From the NCBI RefSeq assembly GCF_020532705.1, contig NZ_JAJAVD010000001.1, forward strand, positions 1 to 64,000: a stretch of DNA of 64,000 nt, written 5' to 3'. The first letter of the stretch is position 1. Every line of letters begins with the position of its first letter. The notes under the pieces were generated by a model. It was given only the letters and a program-made list of their open reading frames with translations, was not told the origin of the DNA and searched no databases. Below, one piece after another: positions 29,404 to 37,092 of this stretch. The DNA is from Methylobacillus caricis (GTDB taxonomy: Bacteria > Pseudomonadota > Gammaproteobacteria > Burkholderiales > Methylophilaceae). A program made the translations under genes and the position numbers.

Positions 29404-30615
29404 CTAAATGCGTGCACTGGTGATGGCGGCGGAACCCCAGGTAGTGCGCCAGCGCTTCTTGACCAGGGTAAGGCCGATCAAGGCAATCACAGCCAGGCCG
29501 GCAAACATCACCAGGCCGACCTGGTAATTGCCTGTGACTTGCTTGGAGTAGCCCATGCTGGAAGCAAGGTAGAAGCCGCCGATACCGCCCGCCATGCCGA
29601 TCAGGCCGGTCATGACACCGATTTCCTTGCGGAAGCGTTGCGGCACCAGTTGAAAGACTGCTCCATTGCCCATGCCCAGCGAGATCATCGCGAAGACCAC
29701 AATGGCCAGGCCTGCCAGTTGCTGGCTGAGGCCGAAGCTGAGGATGAACAGGAACGATGCCGCCAGGACATACATGATGCTGAGCGTGCGGATACCGCCG
29801 ATGCGGTCGGCCAGGTTGCCGCCTATCGGCCGCACGAATGATCCGGCAAAGACGCAGGCAGCGGTGAAATATCCTGCGTGCACAGGATCCAGGCCGTACT
29901 GGTCATTGAAATAGATGGTGAGCGAGGAGGCCAGGCCGACGAAGCCGCCGAAGGTGACGCTGTAAAAGAACATGAACCACCAGGCATCCTTGTCTTGCAA
30001 TACGGCCAGATATTGGCTCAATGACTTGCCAGCTGGTGGGTTGGGCGCATCCTTGGCGAATAGTACATAAACGACCAGAGCCACGCCAAGCGGGATTAGT
30101 GCCAGGCCGAATACATTGTTCCAGCCAAAGGCCAGTGCCAGTCCAGGCGCAAACAGGGCCGCCAGTGCCGTGCCGGAATTGCCTGCACCGGCAATTCCGA
30201 GTGCTGTGCCTTGATGTTCAGGCGGATACCAGCGTGAAGCCAGCGGCAATGCCACTGCGAATGAAGCCCCGGCAAAGCCGAGAAATACGCCCAGCAGCAA
30301 GGCCTGCTGATAGGAGTGGATGCCATTGAGCCAGGCGACCGCCAGGGCTGCCAGCACGACCAGTTGGCCGATCAGCCCGGCTTTTTTCGGCTGGATCTGG
30401 TCAACCAGTACACCCATGACCAAGCGCAGCAGGGCACCGGTCAGCACCGGGGTGGCCACCATCATGCCCTTTTGGGCAGAAGTGAGGTGCAGGTCGCCAG
30501 CGATCTGCACCGCCAGCGGACCGAGCAGTACCCAGACCATGAAGCTGAGATCGAAGTAAAGAAAGGCAGAGAACAGCGTTGGTTTGTGGCCTGCCTGCCA
30601 GAAGCTTTTTTGCAT
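29404..30615 (-). CDS. MFS nitrate/nitrite transporter (NNP family)
   Basis: 403 codons from the ATG at 30615 (MQKSFWQAGHKPTLFSAF), with AGGGA 7 bases upstream; upstream in-frame codons are rejected. Twelve membrane helices are expected. The NNP signature is visible in the fifth-helix region, GIAGAGNSGTALAALFAPGL. It should import nitrate, possibly exporting nitrite. It resembles assimilatory NasA/NrtP carriers of P. aeruginosa type more than respiratory NarK. It sits between cobA and the phosphatase-kinase gene on the same strand. Confidence 0.9.
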   Translation of the reverse strand: MQKSFWQAGHKPTLFSAFLYFDLSFMVWVLLGPLAVQIAGDLHLTSAQKGMMVATPVLTGALLRLVMGVLVDQIQPKKAGLIGQLVVLAALAVAWLNGIHSYQQALLLGVFLGFAGASFAVALPLASRWYPPEHQGTALGIAGAGNSGTALAALFAPGLALAFGWNNVFGLALIPLGVALVVYVLFAKDAPNPPAGKSLSQYLAVLQDKDAWWFMFFYSVTFGGFVGLASSLTIYFNDQYGLDPVHAGYFTAACVFAGSFVRPIGGNLADRIGGIRTLSIMYVLAASFLFILSFGLSQQLAGLAIVVFAMISLGMGNGAVFQLVPQRFRKEIGVMTGLIGMAGGIGGFYLASSMGYSKQVTGNYQVGLVMFAGLAVIALIGLTLVKKRWRTTWGSAAITSARI

Positions 30616-30648
30616 GATATATCCCTGGATAAGTGATTTTGATGGCGT

Positions 30649-30664
30649 GGGCCGACAGCGGCCC
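30649..30664 (-). promoter_or_regulatory. Intercistronic hairpin before the MFS transporter
   Basis: GGGCCG-CTGT-CGGCCC on the - strand, a 6-bp GC stem with a 4-base loop, 34 bases before the transporter start and with no T run. It may protect mRNA ends or affect expression within the operon. Confidence 0.35.
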
Positions 30665-30781
30665 GTGCGAATCATTGCGCCGTGATGGCCTCGCGTTCAT
30701 TGGGTTACTGTATATGCTTGGCCCATGGGGCCATGATCTTGATAGCGATGAGTTTTTTCATGATCTTTTCCAATTCTTAAC

Positions 30782-31534
30782 TTACGCTGCGATCGAGACT
30801 GATCGCAAAAGACTCTGGCCATGAGCCAGGCGCACCACATCGCCGATGACAATGATGGCCGGACTGCCCATGCCAGCTTGTTGTACTGCCGTAGTCAGTA
30901 ATGACAATGTGCTGGTGACATGCTGCTGTTGGGGAAGCGAGCCATTCTGGATGGCAGCAGCCGGCGTGTCGGGAGACATGCCGGTTGCCAGGAGTTCTCG
31001 CGTGATGGCGGATAAATGCTTCATGCCCATATATATCACCAGGGTAGTGCCGCTTTCCGCCAGGGCTTTCCAGTTCTGTCCGCTTTCACCATCCTGCAGG
31101 TGGCCAGTGACAAAGCTCACGCCATGTGCATAGGCGCGGTGCGTTACCGGGATGCCGATCGCAGCGGGTACGGCAATACCGCTGGTGACGCCGGGAATGA
31201 CTTCCACCTCGATGCCAGCGCTACGCAGCTCCAGCATTTCCTCGCCTCCGCGGCCAAACAGGAATGGATCGCCACCCTTGAGACGGATCACGGTCTGGCC
31301 TTGTTCGGCCAGTGCAATCATCATGCGGTTGATGAAGTGTTGCGGCGTAGACTTGCATCCGCCACGTTTGCCCACTTCAATCGCCCGGGCTTGCGGTGCA
31401 TGTTGCAGGATATCGCGGCTAACAAGATCATCCAGCAATATTACATCTGCCGTCTGCAAGGCCTTGGCGGCTTTGAGTGTAATCAGGTCGGGGTCGCCAG
31501 GACCTGCCCCTATCAAATATACTTTTCCGGCCAT
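30782..31534 (-). CDS. cobA: Uroporphyrinogen-III C-methyltransferase
   Basis: 250 codons, the single-domain SUMT. Motifs are VYLIGAGPGDPDLITLKAAK at the amino end, VIRLKGGDPFLFGRGGEE, and VTSGIAVPAAIGIPVTHR. It adds two SAM methyl groups to uroporphyrinogen III to give precorrin-2, the siroheme precursor needed by NirB. No oxidase/ferrochelatase domain is attached, so CysG-type or other enzymes elsewhere must finish siroheme. Its ATG lacks a clear ribosome binding site and lies just after a 16-codon reading frame, suggesting translational coupling. Confidence 0.94.
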   Translation of the reverse strand: MAGKVYLIGAGPGDPDLITLKAAKALQTADVILLDDLVSRDILQHAPQARAIEVGKRGGCKSTPQHFINRMMIALAEQGQTVIRLKGGDPFLFGRGGEEMLELRSAGIEVEVIPGVTSGIAVPAAIGIPVTHRAYAHGVSFVTGHLQDGESGQNWKALAESGTTLVIYMGMKHLSAITRELLATGMSPDTPAAAIQNGSLPQQQHVTSTLSLLTTAVQQAGMGSPAIIVIGDVVRLAHGQSLLRSVSIAA

Positions 31535-31535
31535 G

Positions 31536-31586
31536 TCAGGCTGCCATTTCTGTCAATGTGAGCGAGGTGAGAATGCTGTATTGCAT
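31536..31586 (-). CDS. Possible 16-residue leader peptide before cobA
   Basis: MQYSILTSLTLTEMAA, with CAGGAG 8 bases before the ATG at 31586 and a TGA one base upstream of the cobA ATG (TGACATG). The good ribosome binding site here and the lack of one for cobA suggest that ribosomes finishing this peptide restart on cobA. The peptide has no recognised family and may be chance. Confidence 0.3.
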   Translation of the reverse strand: MQYSILTSLTLTEMAA

Positions 31587-31611
31587 GGTTTGAGCTCCTG
31601 GGAATGTATGA

Positions 31612-33030
31612 TCAGAATGTGTACAGCAAGGTTAACCAGACCTTTTCCGTGTCGCGGATACGGCCTGCTGCGTTACTGCCTGGCAGCAAGGTGTAATGAT
31701 CGCTTTCGGTAAACTTGCCGTATTCCAGCTTGGTCATCAGGTGAGGGTTAACGTTGTAGGTCACGGCGGCATTCCATTCCTTGCCATACTTGTCGCCAAG
31801 CCCTCCACCAACCGCATTGAAGCTCTCATCCGACTTGAGTACGTGGTAGTCGGCAAAGAACAGGAAGTCACCCCATTTGTAGGTCGCAGTCACAAAGGTG
31901 TCCTTGAGGCCTTCCACCGGTGTGGTCAGGAACTTGTCCACCCAGCCCTGGAACAGGTGGTTGGTGCCAAACGGCGTCTGGAAGGCATACTGGCCGTTGT
32001 TGCTTGAAAGCAATTCCTGGTCTGCCCGCAGGGAGAGGTTGCCGTAAGACGCGCCACCGCCCAGTTTGTAGTAGTGTGCATCAATGCGCGAATCGCCTCC
32101 CCGGTAATCTGTCTGCTTGGCGTATTCGGCGGTGTAAAGGCCTTTCCAGTCGGGCGTGAAAGGATGCACGCCATCCAGGCGCACGCCCAGAATCTTGTTG
32201 CCCTGGTCGGCATCCTGGTTAAGGTTGCCGTTCTTGCCTGCTGCAATGCCGCCATCAGCGGCGGCGTTACCAAACCAGGCCCGGCCATACCCCAGGTCGT
32301 CAAAGCTGGACAAATAACCATAGCCCACGAGGGATTCGGTCGGTGAAATACGGTATTTGGCGTTGACGATTTCCAGTGCGCCATCAGAGCGTAGTTTGGT
32401 AGTGATTTGCTGTACGCGCTCAATGTGCCCCAAGTAGATTTCCGTGTCCGGCAATGATTTGTTGAGCAGGGTGACGCCATCAAATACCTGCATGACCTGG
32501 CGGAACGCGATATCGCCGATAAAGCGCACATTGTCGAGGTTGATCTGCTGACGGCCCAGACGCAGGCGATTGTTCTTGATGCCGGTCCAGTCCACAAACA
32601 ACTGGTTGATCCCGGTGTAGTCCGGATCCACGATCTTGGCATAATCCAGTCTGTCCGGCTGGTTGGAAACACTGTTGATCAGGCTGCCGTTGGTGCTGTC
32701 ATTGAAATTGTCCTGGAACTTGCTGACATCAATGATCTGGCCGGTAAAGCTGAAGTTGTGAAAAGGCGCGGTCTGCCAGCCGACCAGGCTGCGCAGGGTG
32801 AGGCCGTTGGCATCTTCCAGCGGCCGGCCGGTTGGTGCATTGCCATCCTGTTCCACGTTTTCATAACGCAGGCGGAAGCTGGTGAGGTTCTTCCCGGCTT
32901 TGATGGCATCCATGAAGGTGTATTCGGGCAATGCCTCTTCTGCATGAGCCATGGAGATGGAGGCGATAGCCAGCCCGAGCAGGCTGCTGCAACAGACTTG
33001 ACGCAGGGTGAATCTCGAATTACTTTGCAT
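31612..33030 (-). CDS. Outer-membrane porin, alginate-export-like family
   Basis: 472 codons from the ATG at 33030, with AGGAG just upstream. A signal peptide (about residues 1-30, ending SMAHA) is followed by a beta-rich chain of alternating aromatic and polar strands and ends WLTLLYTF, a terminal phenylalanine typical of outer-membrane barrels. Strands such as SFRLRYENVEQDG and RLGRQQINLDNVRF recall the Alginate_exp family. Its place between the nitrate ABC transporter and cobA suggests a nitrate/nitrite pore; that substrate is inference. Confidence 0.82.
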   Translation of the reverse strand: MQSNSRFTLRQVCCSSLLGLAIASISMAHAEEALPEYTFMDAIKAGKNLTSFRLRYENVEQDGNAPTGRPLEDANGLTLRSLVGWQTAPFHNFSFTGQIIDVSKFQDNFNDSTNGSLINSVSNQPDRLDYAKIVDPDYTGINQLFVDWTGIKNNRLRLGRQQINLDNVRFIGDIAFRQVMQVFDGVTLLNKSLPDTEIYLGHIERVQQITTKLRSDGALEIVNAKYRISPTESLVGYGYLSSFDDLGYGRAWFGNAAADGGIAAGKNGNLNQDADQGNKILGVRLDGVHPFTPDWKGLYTAEYAKQTDYRGGDSRIDAHYYKLGGGASYGNLSLRADQELLSSNNGQYAFQTPFGTNHLFQGWVDKFLTTPVEGLKDTFVTATYKWGDFLFFADYHVLKSDESFNAVGGGLGDKYGKEWNAAVTYNVNPHLMTKLEYGKFTESDHYTLLPGSNAAGRIRDTEKVWLTLLYTF

Positions 33031-33072
33031 GTGTTGCTCCTTTTTTTCTGATGAGGGGTAACGTGTTGTACC

Positions 33073-33094
33073 GGCCCGTCCTGACCGACGGGCC
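33073..33094 (-). promoter_or_regulatory. Intercistronic hairpin, ATPase gene-porin
   Basis: GGCCCGTC-GGTCAG-GACGGGCC on the - strand, an 8-bp stem with a 6-base loop (G at position 1, so not of ANTAR-target type). No T run follows. It probably stabilises or separates parts of the nrt transcript. Confidence 0.4.
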
Positions 33095-33123
33095 ACCTTT
33101 TCCTGCTAAATCAACCGTTTTGC

Positions 33124-33930
33124 TCAAGCCGCCTTTCTGGCATGCCGTTCATACAAAAACTTCAGCACTTCGCTACGCAGATGGTTATAGTGGCTGTCTT
33201 CTGCCAGCTCCAACCGCTCGCGAGGGCGTGCCAGTTCTACATCCAGCATTTCACCAATGGTTGCGGCTGGGCCGTTGGTCATCATGACAATGCGGTCTGA
33301 CAGCAACACAGCTTCGTCCACATCGTGCGTTACCATGACGGCAGTGCAGCCGGACTTGGCCATGATCGCCATCAATTCGTCCTGCAAATGAGCGCGGGTC
33401 AAGGCATCCAGCGCGCCAAATGGTTCATCCAGCAGCAGTACCTTGGGTTCCATCGCCAATGCACGGGCGATGCCCACACGCTGCTTCATGCCGCCGGATA
33501 TTTCGTTGGGCCGCTTGTCGGCGGCATGGGCCAGGCCGACCAGCTCTATGGCAGCCTGCGTACGCTTTTTCAGCTGGATCTTGGTTTCGCTGGCGCTGAA
33601 GACACGCTCGACCGCCAAGTAGACGTTTTCACTGCAGGTGAGCCATGGCAGCAGCGAATGGTTCTGGAACACCACGGCGCGCTCGGGACCAGGCCCGGCA
33701 ATTTCTCGGCCGGCACAGAACAGGTTACCGCTGGTTGGTTGCAAGAGGCCTGCGATCAGGTTGAGCACGGTGGATTTGCCGCAGCCGGAGTGGCCGATAA
33801 TGGAGATGAATTCGCCTTCTTGGATGCTGAAGTTCACATTTTTCAGCGCTTCAAACGTACCCTTTTTAGTGAAGAAGGTCATGTTCACGTTTTCCAGCTG
33901 GACATACTTTTCTTGCAGGATTTTTTCCAT
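33124..33930 (-). CDS. nrtD: Nitrate ABC transporter, ATP-binding subunit (NrtD/NasD type)
   Basis: 268 codons, one ABC domain: Walker A GHSGCGKST, Q-loop VVFQNHSLLPW, signature EISGGMKQRVGIARA, Walker B VLLLDEPFGALD, and H-loop VTHD. It has no NrtA-like extension, so it is like NrtD/NasD rather than cyanobacterial NrtC. It powers nitrate uptake with NrtB and NrtA. AAGGA lies 6 bases before the ATG, 9 bases after nrtB. Confidence 0.92.
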   Translation of the reverse strand: MEKILQEKYVQLENVNMTFFTKKGTFEALKNVNFSIQEGEFISIIGHSGCGKSTVLNLIAGLLQPTSGNLFCAGREIAGPGPERAVVFQNHSLLPWLTCSENVYLAVERVFSASETKIQLKKRTQAAIELVGLAHAADKRPNEISGGMKQRVGIARALAMEPKVLLLDEPFGALDALTRAHLQDELMAIMAKSGCTAVMVTHDVDEAVLLSDRIVMMTNGPAATIGEMLDVELARPRERLELAEDSHYNHLRSEVLKFLYERHARKAA

Positions 33931-33939
33931 GATGGGTCC

Positions 33940-34830
33940 TTATTCGTAGCTGAATTGGCGGGCGAGTGAGGTGAGTGCAAGTTCCAGCAGCAGGCCGACA
34001 ATGCCGACTACGAAGATGGCGATGATGATGTGTTCCACATTCAGGTTGTTCCACTCATCCCAGACCCAGAACCCAATGCCGACACCGCCGGTCAGCATTT
34101 CGGCCGCCACGATCACCAGCCAGGCGACACCGATGGATAGGCGTACGCCGGTCATCATGTAGGGCAATACGAAGGGAAACAGTATTTTGGTGACGATTTT
34201 CCATTCGGACAGGTTGAGCACTTTGGCCACGTTCATGTAATCCTGGGGTACCTTGCTCACACCGACGGCAGTATTGATGATCATGGGCCAAATGGCGGAG
34301 ATGAAAATCACCCAGATGGCGGCAGGATCAGCAGCCTTGAATACCAATAGGCCTATTGGCAGCCAGGCCAAGGGCGATACCGGGCGCAGAAGGCCGATGA
34401 TGGGCGCGGCCATGCGTGACATGAACTGGAAGCGGCCGATGATGAATCCCAGCGGAATGCCGATCAGTGCTGCCAGTCCAAATCCCATCCCCACGCGCTC
34501 AAGTGAAGCGGCGATATTCCAGCCTATGCCTTGGTCGTTGGGACTGTTGTTGTAAAACGGATCGCTGAACAGCTCTACCGCCGAGTGCCAGGTGGATACC
34601 GGACCAGGCAAGTTGGGCGACTGGTGCGATATCAGTGTCCAGATGGCGCCCAGCAACAGCAAGCCGAACATTGGTGGCAGCAGCCACTGGAAAAATATAC
34701 GTGTTTTTAACGCCACTGCGCTAGGACGGGCTGCCGTAACCAGTTTGGGAGCGGCGCCTGGTTGGGCGGTGGTTTGTTCACTGTTCATGATGGTCTTGAT
34801 GTCTTCCTTGCTGATACCGATTGCACTCAT
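33940..34830 (-). CDS. nrtB: Nitrate ABC transporter permease
   Basis: 296 codons, of which the first 45 form a cytoplasmic Thr/Ala-rich extension. Five to six membrane helices follow. The EAA-like loop includes SKVPQDYMNVAKVLNLSEW, which contacts the ATPase. The C-terminal helices have EHIIIAIFVVGIVGLLLELA. The gene is 76 bases after nrtA, across a GC-rich hairpin. Confidence 0.92.
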   Translation of the reverse strand: MSAIGISKEDIKTIMNSEQTTAQPGAAPKLVTAARPSAVALKTRIFFQWLLPPMFGLLLLGAIWTLISHQSPNLPGPVSTWHSAVELFSDPFYNNSPNDQGIGWNIAASLERVGMGFGLAALIGIPLGFIIGRFQFMSRMAAPIIGLLRPVSPLAWLPIGLLVFKAADPAAIWVIFISAIWPMIINTAVGVSKVPQDYMNVAKVLNLSEWKIVTKILFPFVLPYMMTGVRLSIGVAWLVIVAAEMLTGGVGIGFWVWDEWNNLNVEHIIIAIFVVGIVGLLLELALTSLARQFSYE

Positions 34831-34861
34831 AATGATTCACCCCGCATCGCAGCTCTTGGAT

Positions 34862-34897
34862 GGCGGCCATGAGCGGGCTGCTGAGCCCTGGGCCGCC
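34862..34897 (-). promoter_or_regulatory. Intercistronic double hairpin, nrtA-nrtB
   Basis: GGCGGCC at 34862-34868 pairs with GGCCGCC at 34891-34897, and inside it GGGCT/AGCCC (34875-34888) pairs again. No T run follows. Such structures often set different amounts of binding protein and permease by guarding the upstream mRNA from decay; that role is inferred. Confidence 0.45.
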
Positions 34898-34906
34898 GCT
34901 GATCAA

Positions 34907-36199
34907 TCAGGCCTTGATCTTGAAGCCGTTGGCATAGGCTTTCGGGTCCTTGCCGTCCCACACTACGCCGTCTATCAGCTTGCTGCTGCGCATGGGGTCA
35001 CTCGGTACCGAAATGCCCATGGCCTTGGCGGCTTCGGTGTAAATGTCGATACGGTTGACCTTCTTGGCAATCGCCAGGTAATCCGGATCGGTCTTCAGCA
35101 TGCCCCAGCGCTTGTGCTGAGTGAGGAACCACATGCCGTCCGAGAGGTAAGGGAAGGTCACCTTGCCATCGTTGAAAAACTTCATGTAGTTGGGGTCTTC
35201 CCACTTCTTGCCGATACCATTGTCGTAATGGCCGAGGAAGCGGCCTTCGATGACTTCTTCCGGCGCATTGACATAGGCCTTGCCAGCAATCAGCTTGGCA
35301 ACAGCCGAACGGTTGGCGGTGGCGTCAATGTAGCGGCAGGCTTCCAGAATCGCCTTCGTCATGGCCAGGGCGGTATTCGGGTACTTGGCGACAAACTCGG
35401 CGGTGGTACCCAGCACCTTTTCCGGATGATCAGCCCAGATATCCTGGCTAGTGGCGGCGGTGAAGCCGACCTTGTCGTAAATAGCGCGGGCATTCCATGG
35501 TTCGCCTACACAGTAGCCGTCCATGTTGCCGATACGCATGTTAGCCACCATTTGCGGGGGAGGCACGACGATGGTTTTTGCGTCCTTGAACGGGTGAATG
35601 CCGTAAGTAGCCAGCCAGTAATACAGCCACATGGCATGAGTGCCGGTGGGAAAGGTCTGGGCAAAGGTGAAATCGCGATTTTCATTGTCCAGCAAGCGTT
35701 TCAAGGCAGGACCGCTGGTGACGCCCTTGTCCTTGAGCTGGTTGGCTAATGTGATGCCCTGGCCATTATTATTCAGCGTCATTAGCACCGCCATGTCCTT
35801 CTGCTGGCCGCCAACCCCCATCTGTACGCCATACACCATGCCGTAGAGGATATGGGCTGCATGCAGCTCGCCATTGACCACTTTGTCGCGTACGCCAGCC
35901 CAGGAAGCTTCCTTGGAAGGCGTGATTTTGATGCCATATTTCTTGTCGAAGCCCATCTGGGCTGCCACCACGATAGGAGCACAGTCAGTCAGCGGGATGA
36001 AGCCGATCTTGACCTCGGTGATCTCGGGCGCATCTGTTCCTGCAGCCCAGGCGCTGTTGCTGATTTTCTCCGGTACGATGCCCAGCATGGTGGATGCCCA
36101 CATGACGCTGGCGCTGGCGCGGAAAAAATTGCGGCGCTTGGTGTTGACTGCATTGGTGTCCTGGGTGCTGCCGGAGTGGCTTTTTGCTTCAATGCTCAT
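34907..36199 (-). CDS. nrtA: Nitrate ABC transporter substrate-binding protein
   Basis: 430 codons. A Tat signal is visible (KRRNFFRASASVMWAS, twin Arg at 22-23, cleavage near residue 52), so the protein is exported folded; that separates it from the cytoplasmic sensor NasS, which is related in sequence. The body matches NrtA/CmpA-type binding proteins (KIGFIPLTDCAPIVVAAQMG, GYCVGEPWNARA). First structural gene of the transport operon, preceded by GGGGA and by an attenuator leader. Confidence 0.93.
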   Translation of the reverse strand: MSIEAKSHSGSTQDTNAVNTKRRNFFRASASVMWASTMLGIVPEKISNSAWAAGTDAPEITEVKIGFIPLTDCAPIVVAAQMGFDKKYGIKITPSKEASWAGVRDKVVNGELHAAHILYGMVYGVQMGVGGQQKDMAVLMTLNNNGQGITLANQLKDKGVTSGPALKRLLDNENRDFTFAQTFPTGTHAMWLYYWLATYGIHPFKDAKTIVVPPPQMVANMRIGNMDGYCVGEPWNARAIYDKVGFTAATSQDIWADHPEKVLGTTAEFVAKYPNTALAMTKAILEACRYIDATANRSAVAKLIAGKAYVNAPEEVIEGRFLGHYDNGIGKKWEDPNYMKFFNDGKVTFPYLSDGMWFLTQHKRWGMLKTDPDYLAIAKKVNRIDIYTEAAKAMGISVPSDPMRSSKLIDGVVWDGKDPKAYANGFKIKA

Positions 36200-36235
36200 C
36201 GTGTTTCCCCAAATGGATAATCAATTTTTCATGCA

Positions 36236-36288
36236 ATAAAAAAGGCGTCCTGCTGACGAGATCGATCTCATCAAGCAAGGACGCCTTT
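36236..36288 (-). terminator. Leader attenuator upstream of nrtA
   Basis: On the - strand AAAGGCGTCC (36288-36279) pairs with GGACGCCTTT (36250-36241). Between them is a further near-complete stem centred on GAGATCGATCTC, and six T residues follow. It is a strong intrinsic terminator about 40 bases before nrtA, in its leader, so expression needs antitermination. Its 5' arm overlaps the hexaloop hairpin at 36279-36292. Confidence 0.85.
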
Positions 36289-36292
36289 GTCC
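36279..36292 (-). promoter_or_regulatory. Second hexaloop hairpin of nrtA leader (NasT target)
   Basis: GGAC-AAAGGC-GTCC on the - strand: a 4-bp stem and a six-base loop with A1 and G4. The loop and 3' stem form the 5' arm of the terminator, so protein binding here would block termination. The nirB leader has the same arrangement with loop AACGGC. Confidence 0.6.
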
Positions 36293-36332
36293 GGTGGGCC
36301 AACATTGGCCTTTCATTTCTATTTCATGCGAT

Positions 36333-36348
36333 TTTCCGCCATTGGAAA
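36333..36348 (-). promoter_or_regulatory. First hexaloop hairpin of nrtA leader (NasT target)
   Basis: TTTCC-AATGGC-GGAAA on the - strand: a perfect 5-bp stem with loop A1, G4, about 15 bases after the predicted transcription start. Between it and the second hairpin, GGCC-AATGTT-GGCC (36297-36310) is another possible A1/G4 hexaloop, so the true pair could be either combination. Confidence 0.6.
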
Positions 36349-36367
36349 GCCGCGTGGTATTCAATGA

Positions 36368-36943
36368 TTACAACAGCAATTTTGCTGCCTGTATTACTTG
36401 TTCGGCCAGTGTGGCCAACCGTATATTCTGTTTCATCGCCATATTGCGTAACATGCTATAGGCTTCATCTTCGGTGATGCCGCGCTGTTTCATGAGTATG
36501 CCCTTGGCTTTTTCAACCACCTTGCGTTCGCTGAGCTTGGTGTTTGCGCTGTCCAGTTCAGCCCGCAATGCCTTGAACTCTTCAAACCTGGCAATCGCAG
36601 CATCCATCACTGGTTTCAGGCGCTCATTGCTGATGCCACCAACCACATAGGCACTGACGCCAGCCCGTGTTGCCGCCCGAATCTTTTCAGTATCGCCATC
36701 GTGGGTAAACATCACGATAGGGCGTGGCGCGCTCTGGTTCATCACAATCAGGTGTTCCAGGGTATCCCGGCTGGGTGAATCTATATCGATAATCACCAGG
36801 TCGGGTTGCAGCCGCTTGACGGCATCGTCAAGATTCACCGTATCGTTAAGATGTGCAATTACCTCATATCCAGCCTCGGTGAGAGACTGCTTCAGCGGAG
36901 CTGTACGCTCCAAGTGATTATCGACTAGCATGACCCGGAGCAT
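36368..36943 (-). CDS. nasT: NasT-type nitrate response regulator with ANTAR domain
   Basis: 191 codons from the ATG at 36943; upstream in-frame codons are less likely. Residues 1-120 form a receiver-like domain with D8 and D53, but the switch lysine position is glycine (AYVVGGIS), as in pseudo-receivers. Residues 133-190 are an ANTAR RNA-binding domain (KVVEKAKGILMKQRGITEDE). NasT proteins bind leader RNA and stop termination when nitrate or nitrite is present, usually held in check by NasS. It lies directly upstream of the nrtA leader. No nasS is found in this window. Confidence 0.9.
   Translation of the reverse strand: MLRVMLVDNHLERTAPLKQSLTEAGYEVIAHLNDTVNLDDAVKRLQPDLVIIDIDSPSRDTLEHLIVMNQSAPRPIVMFTHDGDTEKIRAATRAGVSAYVVGGISNERLKPVMDAAIARFEEFKALRAELDSANTKLSERKVVEKAKGILMKQRGITEDEAYSMLRNMAMKQNIRLATLAEQVIQAAKLLL
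36375..36390 (-). promoter_or_regulatory. Putative sigma-54 promoter of nrtA operon
   Basis: AGGCAGCAAAATTGCT on the - strand, inside the last codons of nasT, keeps GG and GC exactly 10 bases apart and the TTGCT element. The -24 box matches less well than that of nirB. The predicted start near 36364 lies just before the first hexaloop hairpin, which supports the reading. Confidence 0.5.
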
Positions 36944-37092
36944 TGCTGACTCAAATTGATGCTTAACTTGCCATCTGATAAGCAATAGATGTGCCAAAAA
37001 ATTAAAGTATTGAAGAAACCTTTACTGTTCAAAGGGGATAAGAAATGGGGAATAGGGAAAGCTATCAGAAATATAAACTCAGTGATGCACCA

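Noticed and set aside
34907-36199. Reading the NrtA-like gene as the cytoplasmic sensor NasS.
   Set aside because: A full Tat signal peptide (twin Arg, hydrophobic stretch, Ala-x-Ala site) shows export, and permease and ATPase genes follow directly.
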